The translations under genes and the position numbers were made by a program. Shown here in pieces: positions 1 through 5,118 of a DNA stretch of 5,118 nt. The stretch is from positions 1-5,118 of the forward strand of contig CALBND010000014.1 of NCBI GenBank assembly GCA_937896305.1, read 5' to 3'. Below the pieces are notes generated by a model. It did no database searches. It saw only the letters and a list, made by a program, of their open reading frames with translations, and was not told the DNA's origin. This DNA is from an uncultured Actinomycetes bacterium (GTDB lineage: Bacteria; Actinomycetota; Actinomycetes; S36-B12; UBA5976). Position 1 is the first letter of the stretch. Each line of letters opens with the position of its first letter.

Positions 1-832
1 AGTTTCAACAATTAGTGCAGCAAAACCTAAAATTGCAGATTATCCATTTACAACATTAGTTCCAAATTTAGGAGTTGTAAAAGCAGGTGATGTAACTTTT
101 ACAGTTGCAGATGTTCCAGGTTTAATTAAAGGTGCAAGCTCTGGAAAAGGTTTAGGACTAGATTTCTTACGCCATATTGAACGTTGCGCTGTTTTAGTTC
201 ATGTTATTGATTGTGCAACTCTAGAACCAGATAGAGATCCTTTGCACGACTTAGATGTCATTGAAAATGAACTAAAGATTTACGGTGGCCTAGAGGATAG
301 ACCAAGAATTGTTGCTTTAAACAAAATTGATGTGCCAGAAGCAAGAGAATTAGCAGAAATGATTCTGCCTGAAATTCATGCTAGAAATCTTGAGGGATTT
401 TTAATTTCTGCGGTTTCACATGAAGGTTTAAAGGAATTTTTATTTAAAGTTGCTGAATTAGTTATGCAATGGAGAAGCACTCATACAGAAGATTCGAATG
501 CACGAATTGTTTTAAGGCCAGATGGGGTTGGAGAAATTGGATTCAAAGTTACACACGATGGAAACAGATTTTATGTCACAGGTAACAAAGTGGAGAGATG
601 GATTAAGCAAACAGATTTTGCTAATGATGAAGCTGTTGGCTATCTAGCAGATCGTTTCGCAGCTTTAGGAATTGAAGAATCTTTACGTAAAGCAGGAGCT
701 AGTCCAGGAGATGAAGTGGCTATAGGAATTGGTGAAAACGCAGTTCTATTTGATTGGGATCCAGGAATTGATAGTGGGGTAAAAAATATTCGTGGTCCAA
801 GAGGAACTGACATCAGACTGGATGGAAGATGA
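1..832 (+). CDS. obg: GTPase Obg/CgtA, 3' part (5' end outside window)
   Basis: Obg is a P-loop GTPase that binds the large ribosomal subunit and acts in its late assembly and in stress and growth control. The frame is open from base 2 and gives 276 residues. The glycine-rich N-terminal domain and the P-loop lie upstream; the fragment begins just after the expected GKSS. Visible parts, in fragment numbering: switch I YPFTT (14-18), G3 DVPGLI (37-42), G4 NKID (107-110), G5 ISA (135-137), then the Obg C-terminal (OCT) domain at about 180-255 with ERWIKQTDF, NDEAVGYLADR and VLFDWDP. The segment HVIDCATLEPDRDPL and the OCT domain are typical of actinobacterial Obg. The TTG at 242 is an internal leucine codon, not a start. 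The gene ends in ATGA, sharing 4 bases with proB, so the two are probably translationally coupled. Identification is very secure. Confidence 0.97.
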   Translation, partial: VSTISAAKPKIADYPFTTLVPNLGVVKAGDVTFTVADVPGLIKGASSGKGLGLDFLRHIERCAVLVHVIDCATLEPDRDPLHDLDVIENELKIYGGLEDRPRIVALNKIDVPEARELAEMILPEIHARNLEGFLISAVSHEGLKEFLFKVAELVMQWRSTHTEDSNARIVLRPDGVGEIGFKVTHDGNRFYVTGNKVERWIKQTDFANDEAVGYLADRFAALGIEESLRKAGASPGDEVAIGIGENAVLFDWDPGIDSGVKNIRGPRGTDIRLDGR

Positions 833-1971
833 GTCAAGAATTAAGAAACAAAATAGCTCAAGCAAAAAGAATTGTTATCAAAATTGGTTCCTCATCTTTA
901 ACAACTGCTGCGGGTGGAATTGATGAAAAAAGAGTTGATTTAATAGTTGAAGCTGTTGCCAAACACAAGCAAAAAGGTCATGACGTTGTTTTAGTTTCCT
1001 CTGGAGCAATTGCTGCTGGATTAGCACCTTTAAAATTACAAAGTAGACCTAAAGATTTAGCAATGCAACAAGCAGTAGCAAGTGTAGGACAGGGTTTATT
1101 GGTGCACCGCTATGCAGAATCCTTTGCCAAGCATTCAATTACTGTAGGGCAAGTTTTATTAACTGCAGAAGATATGAGCAGAAGATCTCACTACAGAAAT
1201 GCGCAAAGAACTTTCTCTGAGTTATTAAATCTTGGGGTAATTCCAATTGTAAATGAAAATGACACAGTAGCCACTGATGAAATTCGAGTTGGAGACAACG
1301 ATCGCTTAGCTGGCATAGTTACACATTTAATTAATGCAGATGCCTTAATTTTGCTATCTGATGTGGAAGGTTTGCTTAGCTCTCCACCTGGAACACCTGG
1401 TTCTAAGTTAATTTCTGAAGTTAAATCCTTTGATGATTTATCCACCTTAGAAATAGGAGGAATGGGTAAAAGTGGAGTTGGCACCGGAGGAATGGTGACA
1501 AAAGTTCAAGCAGCTCGAATAGCTTGTGCTGGAGGTGTAGTAACAATTGTCACTAATGCCATCAATTTGTCTGCAGTTTTAATCGGTGAAGAAGTTGGAA
1601 CAGTTTTCTGGCCAAGTCAAATTAAATTGTCAGCACGCGCACTTTGGTTAGCTCACGCTACAGAAATAAGAGGTCAAATAATTATTGATCAAGGAGCAGT
1701 AAATGCACTGGTTTCCAAACGAGCGTCATTGTTACCTGCTGGAATTAAATCTGTAACTGGTGATTTCGAAGAAGGCGATGCTGTAGAAATTGTGAATGAA
1801 GCCGGGGTCTCATTGGCCAGGGGATTAGTGAACTTTGATTCAGCAGAATTGCCTGCCTTGATTGGGAAAAGTACCCAAAATTTGGTAGCAGAATTCGGTG
1901 AGGGTTATGACAAAGAAGTTATTCACCGTGATGACCTTGTCTTAATTAGTGAAACCAAGACTACGAAATAG
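829..1971 (+). CDS. proB: glutamate 5-kinase (ProB) with C-terminal PUA domain
   Basis: ProB phosphorylates L-glutamate with ATP to gamma-glutamyl phosphate, the first and usually proline-inhibited step of proline synthesis in the cytoplasm. The 380 residues match the long two-domain form (E. coli has 367). The amino-acid kinase domain spans about 12-260: VIKIGSS (16-22), VSSGAIAAG (56-64), the glutamate-binding NENDTV (142-147), GDNDRLA (155-161), LLSDVEGL (175-182) and the nucleotide-binding GTGGMVTKVQAA (218-229). A PUA domain fills about 275-375, including LLPAGI, GDFEEGD and ARGLVN. The start is the ATG inside the obg stop (ATGA). GGAAG lies directly against it and a weak GGAT sits 5 bases away, so translational coupling to obg looks likelier than independent initiation. 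proA follows after 10 bases, forming a complete glutamate to glutamate-semialdehyde pair. No key motif is missing. Confidence 0.97.
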   Translation: MSQELRNKIAQAKRIVIKIGSSSLTTAAGGIDEKRVDLIVEAVAKHKQKGHDVVLVSSGAIAAGLAPLKLQSRPKDLAMQQAVASVGQGLLVHRYAESFAKHSITVGQVLLTAEDMSRRSHYRNAQRTFSELLNLGVIPIVNENDTVATDEIRVGDNDRLAGIVTHLINADALILLSDVEGLLSSPPGTPGSKLISEVKSFDDLSTLEIGGMGKSGVGTGGMVTKVQAARIACAGGVVTIVTNAINLSAVLIGEEVGTVFWPSQIKLSARALWLAHATEIRGQIIIDQGAVNALVSKRASLLPAGIKSVTGDFEEGDAVEIVNEAGVSLARGLVNFDSAELPALIGKSTQNLVAEFGEGYDKEVIHRDDLVLISETKTTK

Positions 1972-1981
1972 AATCATTGCT

Positions 1982-3292
1982 ATGGAAACCAAAACAACTA
2001 ATTCTGACGTTCTTGGGGCTGCTAAAAAGGCGCGCATAGCAAGCTATGAACTTTCACAATTAAATCGAGATTTAAAAGATAAAGCTTTAAAGAAAATGGC
2101 TCAAGCACTTATCGCAAATAGTAAAAATATAAACGAAGCGAACAAAATTGATGTCATTGCTGCCCAAGATAATGGAACAGATGCATCGATAATTGATCGC
2201 CTAACTTTAAATGATGAAAGAATTAAAGAAGTAGCGCAAGGATTACTCGAAGTTGCAAAATTACCTGACCCAGTTGGTGAAGTAGTCCGAGGTTGGGTAC
2301 AACCAAATGGATTAGAGATTCGACAAATTAGAGTTCCAATGGGTGTTATCGGAATGATTTATGAGGCACGACCAAATGTCACAGTTGATGCTGCAGGTTT
2401 ATGTTTAAAAAGTGGTAACGCAGTTTTATTAAGAGGTTCAAGTTCTGCAAAAAATACTAATAAAGCATTAATTGAAACAATGCAAAAAGCATTAATTGAA
2501 ACAGGTCTGCCTGCAGATGCTATTTTGCAAGTGCCAGGAGACAGTCATGATTCTGTGAAAGAGTTAATGAACGCTCGAGGTTTTGTAGACTTATTAATAC
2601 CTCGTGGTGGAGCAGCACTGATTAATTCGATTGTTAATGACTCTCTTGTTCCGGTAATCGAAACAGGTGTTGGTAATTGTCATGTTTATATTGATGATCA
2701 AGCTGATATCGACATGGCCACTTCAATTTTAGTGAACTCAAAAGCATCCCGAGTTAGTGTTTGTAATGCTGCTGAAACTTTTTTAGTGCACAAAGATATT
2801 GCTGATAAATTCTTACCAAAAGCACTAGCTGCCTTAAAAGAAGCCAAAGTAACAATTCATGGTGATGAAAAAATTAAACCTTATTGCGATAAGGCAGGAA
2901 TAAATTTTAAACCTGTAACCGATGAAGATTGGGAAGCAGAATATTACAGTCTGGATATAGCTGCTGGAATTGTTGATTCACTCTCTGATGCAATTTCGCA
3001 CATCAGAAAATGGTCTAGTAACCATACAGAAGCAATAATTTCTGACTCTCTAAGCAATATAAATAAATTTATCTCCCAAGTAGATTCAGCAGCTGTCATG
3101 GTTAATGCCTCAACTAGATTCACAGATGGAAGTGAATTTGGGTTTGGTGCTGAAATAGGTATTTCAAACCAAAAGCTTCACGCAAGAGGCCCTATGGGAT
3201 TATTAGAAATGACCAGCACTAAATATGTAGTTCGAGGCAACGGGCATATCAGAGGAAGCGTAGGAGAAATTAAAAATGATCAGAATAAGTGA
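1982..3292 (+). CDS. proA: glutamate-5-semialdehyde dehydrogenase (gamma-glutamyl phosphate reductase, ProA)
   Basis: ProA reduces gamma-glutamyl phosphate with NADPH to glutamate-5-semialdehyde, which cyclises to pyrroline-5-carboxylate, the second step of proline synthesis. It belongs to the aldehyde dehydrogenase superfamily. From the ATG at 1982 it has 436 residues, close to the usual 415-430. A GTG at 1949 would add 11 residues and overlap proB by 23 bases. I prefer 1982 because its N-terminus (VLGAAKKARIASYELSQLN) begins where the family begins. No clear Shine-Dalgarno precedes either start. Visible motifs: GVIGMIYEARPNVTVDAAGL (121-140), LKSGNAVLLRGSSSA (142-156), VDLLIPRGG (202-210), VIETGVGNCHVYID (225-238), catalytic Cys261 in SVCNAAET, the family signature at 331-352 and FGFGAEIGISNQKLHARGPM (386-405). 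In the signature, Trp344 stands where His or Tyr is usual. The last 17 bases overlap the next small gene. Function is secure; the start is less so. Confidence 0.96.
   Translation: METKTTNSDVLGAAKKARIASYELSQLNRDLKDKALKKMAQALIANSKNINEANKIDVIAAQDNGTDASIIDRLTLNDERIKEVAQGLLEVAKLPDPVGEVVRGWVQPNGLEIRQIRVPMGVIGMIYEARPNVTVDAAGLCLKSGNAVLLRGSSSAKNTNKALIETMQKALIETGLPADAILQVPGDSHDSVKELMNARGFVDLLIPRGGAALINSIVNDSLVPVIETGVGNCHVYIDDQADIDMATSILVNSKASRVSVCNAAETFLVHKDIADKFLPKALAALKEAKVTIHGDEKIKPYCDKAGINFKPVTDEDWEAEYYSLDIAAGIVDSLSDAISHIRKWSSNHTEAIISDSLSNINKFISQVDSAAVMVNASTRFTDGSEFGFGAEIGISNQKLHARGPMGLLEMTSTKYVVRGNGHIRGSVGEIKNDQNK
2462..2503 (+). repeat. in-frame 18-bp direct repeat inside proA
   Basis: The 18 bases AAAGCATTAATTGAAACA occur at 2462-2479 and again at 2486-2503, exactly 24 bases (8 codons) apart. 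They encode KALIET twice (residues 161-166 and 169-174) in a helical stretch before GLPADA. The length of this segment seems normal for ProA, so it does not look like a recent insertion. Confidence 0.85.
3262..3267 (+). promoter_or_regulatory. strong Shine-Dalgarno for the small membrane protein gene
   Basis: AGGAGA lies inside the 3' end of proA, 8 bases before the ATG at 3276. It is the closest match to the anti-Shine-Dalgarno in the window; most other starts here have a weak one or none. It supports real translation of the 43-codon gene behind it. It also falls on ordinary ProA codons (SVGEI), so chance cannot be fully excluded. Confidence 0.75.
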
Positions 3293-3407
3293 ATTAGTTG
3301 AAGAGGGCGTAAAACTTCCATTTCATCCACTGGTATTTGGGATAGGTGTTTTTGGGCTGATGTCACTTGCAGTTTTTGTGATAACACGCCTAAATGCAGA
3401 TAGATAA
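3276..3407 (+). CDS. small single-helix membrane protein between proA and nadD
   Basis: This 43-residue gene is below usual length cut-offs. The product has a short, mildly acidic N-terminus (MIRISELVEEGVKLPFHP), one hydrophobic helix at about 18-36 (LVFGIGVFGLMSLAVFVI) and a short polar tail (TRLNADR). The tail's basic residues suggest a cytoplasmic C-terminus, though with only two arginines this is weak. A strong AGGAGA stands 8 bases upstream. The gene overlaps proA by 17 bases and stops 3 bases before nadD, so it fills a gap that would otherwise be unexplained. From memory, actinobacteria commonly carry a short hypothetical protein with LPFPP followed by one membrane helix next to nadD, and LPFHPLVFGIGVFG fits that pattern. 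The function is unknown. Proximity suggests co-translation with proA and nadD but not a shared task. The reading frame is well supported; homology to the actinobacterial family is an inference. Confidence 0.82.
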   Translation: MIRISELVEEGVKLPFHPLVFGIGVFGLMSLAVFVITRLNADR

Positions 3408-3410
3408 GAA

Positions 3411-3971
3411 ATGAGTCATCGAATTGGAATTCTCGGTGGCACTTTTGATCCAATTCATAATGGTCATTTAGCAATAGCCAAACATGCTTTATCTCAACTT
3501 GATTTAGAGAAAATAATTTTTATTCCAGCAGGTAATCCTTGGCAAAAATCAAGATTTAGTGAATCAAGTATACGTTTAGAGTTAGTGAAAGAAGCAATTA
3601 AAGATAATGATAAATATGAAGTAAGTGACATTGAAGTCAATAACTCAGAACCTAGTTATACATATGAAACATTACAAAAATTACACGAGAAGTATGAAGA
3701 TACTGAGTTTTACCTTTTAGTTGGTAGTGATGCGGTCGCTAACTTTGATACCTGGAAGCAACCTAATTTAGTTAAAACTTTGGCAAGAATTTATGTAGCC
3801 TCAAGAAAAGGTGATTTTGTTATTGATTGGAGATTTGATCGATTGAACATGGAGCCAGTTTCGGTCTCTGCAACAGAAATCCGTGAAAGAGTAAAAAATG
3901 CTGAAAATATCTCAGATTTAGTGCCTCAAAATGTATCAAGTTACATTTTAGCCAACGGTTTATACAAATAA
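3411..3971 (+). CDS. nadD: nicotinate-nucleotide adenylyltransferase
   Basis: NadD transfers AMP from ATP to nicotinate mononucleotide, giving nicotinate adenine dinucleotide in de novo and salvage NAD synthesis. The 186 residues show a nucleotidyltransferase Rossmann fold. GGTFDPIHNGH (9-19) carries the HxGH-type ATP site (His16, His19). It is followed by IFIPAGNPWQKS, whose PWQK is seen in actinobacterial NadD, then YTYETL, LLVGSDAVANFDTW (the GADA-like substrate region) and SATEIR (153-158), the counterpart of the ISSTxIR motif. The stretch between VASRKG and SATEIR is clearly shorter than I recall for mycobacterial NadD, giving a compact enzyme with no catalytic motif missing. The ATG lies 3 bases after the stop of the small membrane protein gene. 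No good Shine-Dalgarno is present, so translation probably depends on coupling. rsfS follows after 43 bases, a very common pairing. Confidence 0.95.
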   Translation: MSHRIGILGGTFDPIHNGHLAIAKHALSQLDLEKIIFIPAGNPWQKSRFSESSIRLELVKEAIKDNDKYEVSDIEVNNSEPSYTYETLQKLHEKYEDTEFYLLVGSDAVANFDTWKQPNLVKTLARIYVASRKGDFVIDWRFDRLNMEPVSVSATEIRERVKNAENISDLVPQNVSSYILANGLYK

Positions 3972-3985
3972 TCTATGTGCAATAA

Positions 3986-3991
3986 TATAAC
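3986..3991 (+). promoter_or_regulatory. possible -10 element upstream of rsfS
   Basis: The 43-base gap between nadD and rsfS is AT-rich and contains TATAAC, five of six matches to the -10 consensus. Transcription would start near 3998, leaving about 17 bases of leader. The hexamer at 3963-3968 (TACAAA), 17 bases upstream, is a poor -35. No ribosome-binding sequence lies at the proper distance from the ATG at 4015. In such AT-rich DNA a match like this can arise by chance, so the call is tentative. Confidence 0.28.
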
Positions 3992-4014
3992 TAATGAAAG
4001 AATTTAATTACTAG

Positions 4015-4371
4015 ATGCCGGCATCTCCCAAAGCAAGAGAATTAGCAAAAATTGCAGCAAATGCTGCACTAGATAAATTGGCAACTGATGTCACAATAAT
4101 TGATGTTAGTCAAAGATTTCCACTGTCAGATATGTTTGTAATTGCCTCTGCAAATAATCAAAGACAAGCAAGTGCAATTTGCGATGGAATTGAAGCAGAA
4201 TTATCAAAAGCCGGGGTTAAGCCTTTGCACCGTGAAGGCCAATCAGATTCCCACTGGTTATTGCTGGATTATGCAGAGATAGTTGTGCATGTGCAATTAG
4301 CAGAAGATCGAGACCATTACAGCATTGAAAGATTGTGGAAAGACTGTCCGATTGAGGTTGTAAATGGTTAA
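4015..4371 (+). CDS. rsfS: ribosome silencing factor RsfS (Iojap/DUF143 family)
   Basis: RsfS binds ribosomal protein uL14 (L14) on the large subunit and blocks joining with the small subunit, lowering translation when nutrients are scarce. The 118 residues cover the whole single-domain family. After a helical start (ARELAKIAANAALDKLA) come the hallmarks VTIIDVSQRFPLSDMFVIASANNQRQ (26-51, middle residues DVS and SDMFVIAS), then REGQSDSHWLLLDYAEIVVHVQ (73-94), and RDHYSIERLWKDCP near the C-terminus. The DY-x-(D/E)-IVVHV and Y-x-(L/I)-E-RLW-x-D segments are the most conserved of the family. ATG 4015 gives the usual N-terminus. It lacks a close Shine-Dalgarno (only GAAAG about 15 bases upstream), so the leader may be short or initiation coupled to nadD. 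The 3' end overlaps the phosphatase gene by 8 bases. The family is certain. Confidence 0.96.
   Translation: MPASPKARELAKIAANAALDKLATDVTIIDVSQRFPLSDMFVIASANNQRQASAICDGIEAELSKAGVKPLHREGQSDSHWLLLDYAEIVVHVQLAEDRDHYSIERLWKDCPIEVVNG
4354..4358 (+). promoter_or_regulatory. Shine-Dalgarno for the histidine phosphatase gene
   Basis: GAGGT inside the 3' end of rsfS stands 5 bases before the ATG at 4364. It supports that start over later ones and implies that ribosomes finishing rsfS can reinitiate on the overlapping gene. Confidence 0.6.
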
Positions 4372-5011
4372 TCGGCAATTAGTTTTGTGGAGACACGGAC
4401 GAACAAGTTGGAATTTGGAACAAAGATTTCAAGGCCAAACTGATATTCCTTTGGATGAAGTAGGGGAGCAACAAGCCAAAAACGCTGCACTGTTGTTACA
4501 ACATTTGAAACCAACTTATATAGTTTCCTCTGACTTAACTCGAGCAAATAAAACAGGCTTAGAATTAGCAAGTTTAGTTAAATTAGAAGTACCTAAAGAT
4601 CCAGATTTTAGAGAGACTGCTCATGGAGCTTGGGAAGGTTTAACTTATCCCGAAATAAAAGACAAATTTGGTGATGAATATCAACAATGGTCTGCCGGAA
4701 AAGATATTAAACCAGGAGGTAATGGCGAATCTCGTACCGAAGTTGCCGAAAGAATGGTCAGAGGTATTTTTAAACATTTAGATAATGTGCCTAATCACTC
4801 AACTTTTGTTGTGGCAACTCATGGTGGTGCAGCTCGACTTTGCGCAGGAAAATTAATGGGATTGCCATCGCACACTTGGATTTCGTTAGGAATTATTAGT
4901 AATTGTTCCTGGATTGTCTTAAGTGAACCAAGCAACAAGGATGAAGCTTGGAGACTTGTTGAATATAACGCTGGATCTCTTCCAACTCCTGCTCTAAGTG
5001 ATGACAGGTAG
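4364..5011 (+). CDS. histidine phosphatase family protein, GpgP-like
   Basis: This is a branch-1 histidine phosphatase (phosphoglycerate mutase fold) of 215 residues, cytoplasmic, with no signal peptide. The catalytic set is complete: RHGRT (10-14) with nucleophile His11, Asn17, Gln23, SSDLTRA (55-61) with Arg60, the acid Glu84 in RETAHGAWEGL, and the second histidine His153 in ATHGG. The residues fit a phosphatase better than a true glycolytic mutase, which is longer (about 230-250 residues). In Mycobacterium tuberculosis the gene next to rsfS is Rv2419c, a glucosyl-3-phosphoglycerate phosphatase (GpgP). The match in neighbourhood, length, GGxGESRxxVAxR and the W-R-L-x-x-Y/W-N C-terminus suggests orthology. 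The actual substrate here is not shown, because no GpgS-like synthase is in the window. CobC-like alpha-ribazole phosphatase or a general phosphosugar phosphatase remain alternatives. It overlaps rsfS by 8 bases and starts behind GAGGT. Confidence 0.93.
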   Translation: MVNRQLVLWRHGRTSWNLEQRFQGQTDIPLDEVGEQQAKNAALLLQHLKPTYIVSSDLTRANKTGLELASLVKLEVPKDPDFRETAHGAWEGLTYPEIKDKFGDEYQQWSAGKDIKPGGNGESRTEVAERMVRGIFKHLDNVPNHSTFVVATHGGAARLCAGKLMGLPSHTWISLGIISNCSWIVLSEPSNKDEAWRLVEYNAGSLPTPALSDDR

Positions 5012-5034
5012 GACTTGAATTAAGTTAATAAAGT

Positions 5035-5050
5035 AACTCTCGATAGAGTT
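5035..5050 (+). other. perfect 6-bp inverted repeat in the spacer before tRNA-Ala
   Basis: AACTCT and AGAGTT flank the loop CGAT, giving a perfect but short hairpin 24 bases after the phosphatase stop. No T-run follows, so it is a poor intrinsic terminator. It might be an mRNA 3'-end or processing structure, or a protein site. The rest of the 60-base spacer is AT-rich. It shows ATGACA at 5001-5006, inside the phosphatase gene, with TTAATA 18 bases on, which is too weak to call a promoter. Confidence 0.35.
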
Positions 5051-5071
5051 CGTAATCGCTTAATAAATTTC

Positions 5072-5118
5072 GGGGCTATAGCTCAGTTGGTAGAGCACTT
5101 GCATGGCATGCAAGGGGT
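5072..5118 (+). tRNA. tRNA-Ala (anticodon GGC), 5' part; 3' end outside window
   Basis: The first 47 bases of a tRNA are present. They form the 5' acceptor strand GGGGCTA (5072-5078), TA at positions 8-9, the D stem GCTC/GAGC around AGTTGGTA (5081-5096), and a 5-bp anticodon stem CTTGC/GCAAG (5098-5102 with 5110-5114). The anticodon loop is ATGGCAT, with anticodon GGC at 5105-5107, reading GCC and GCU alanine codons. The window stops in the variable loop, so the T arm, the 3' acceptor strand and the G3:U70 alanine identity pair cannot be checked. The GGGGCTATAGCTCAG start is typical of bacterial tRNA-Ala. The gene lies 60 bases after the phosphatase gene. Confidence 0.95.

Noticed and set aside
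242..244. TTG as a start codon for a short Obg-like protein
   Set aside because: The frame is open to the window edge and upstream residues encode switch I and the G3 motif of Obg, so TTG is an internal leucine codon.
640..837. Reverse-strand open frame opposite the obg C-terminus
   Set aside because: It lies fully opposite the conserved OCT domain of obg, has no recognisable motif, and is explained by codon structure of the real gene.
1191..1484. Reverse-strand open frame opposite proB
   Set aside because: It mirrors the conserved kinase domain of proB, and its protein is low-complexity and Ser/Pro-rich without a family match.
1949..1981. GTG upstream start for proA, adding 11 residues
   Set aside because: The extra residues (MKPRLRNRIIA) lie before the normal family N-terminus and inside the proB end. 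ATG 1982 gives a better-fitting protein.
3280..3474. Reverse-strand open frame across the proA-nadD junction
   Set aside because: It competes with the forward small membrane protein gene and the nadD start, both well supported, and its own protein shows nothing recognisable.
4368..4571. Reverse-strand open frame opposite the phosphatase start
   Set aside because: It is a shadow of the RHG-containing N-terminus of the phosphatase gene.
5035..5071. Intrinsic terminator after the phosphatase gene
   Set aside because: The hairpin has only 6 pairs, half of them or more A-T, and it is not followed by a run of T.
1..5118. CRISPR array, insertion sequence, prophage or defence system
   Set aside because: No spaced repeats, terminal inverted repeats, transposase, integrase or nuclease-like proteins are present; all coding space is filled by housekeeping genes and one small membrane protein.

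Overview
The window is an AT-rich (about 35-40% GC by eye, with third codon positions mostly A or T), gene-dense stretch of a bacterial chromosome. Everything runs on the + strand. The order is obg, proB, proA, a small membrane protein, nadD, rsfS, a histidine phosphatase and tRNA-Ala. This order, and the actinobacterial style of the proteins (Obg C-terminal domain, ProB with a PUA domain, NadD with PWQK, a phosphatase resembling mycobacterial GpgP beside rsfS), point to an actinobacterium. High-GC actinobacteria carry the same cluster. The low GC and tiny spacers suggest a genome-streamlined aquatic lineage, such as the freshwater acI group (Nanopelagicales) or a marine relative. The lineage is an inference from gene order and composition, not a search result.

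Layout: Positions 1-832 hold the 3' part of obg, cut just after its P-loop. ATGA joins obg to proB (829-1971), and proA (1982-3292) follows after 10 bases. ProB and ProA catalyse the first two steps of proline synthesis from glutamate. A 43-residue one-helix membrane protein (3276-3407) overlaps the end of proA, has the best Shine-Dalgarno of the window, and is short enough to be missed by routine gene calling. nadD (3411-3971) starts 3 bases later. A 43-base AT-rich gap with a possible promoter leads to rsfS (4015-4371), which overlaps a histidine phosphatase (4364-5011) by 8 bases. A 60-base spacer with a perfect 6-bp hairpin precedes the first 47 bases of tRNA-Ala(GGC), where the window ends.

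Together the genes cover ribosome assembly and silencing (Obg, RsfS), proline synthesis (ProB, ProA), NAD synthesis (NadD) and possibly phosphosugar metabolism (phosphatase). They look like one or two co-transcribed housekeeping units. No mobile element, CRISPR array, defence system or clearly novel multigene system is visible. The observations most worth a second look are the conserved-looking small membrane protein and the uncertain substrate of the phosphatase.
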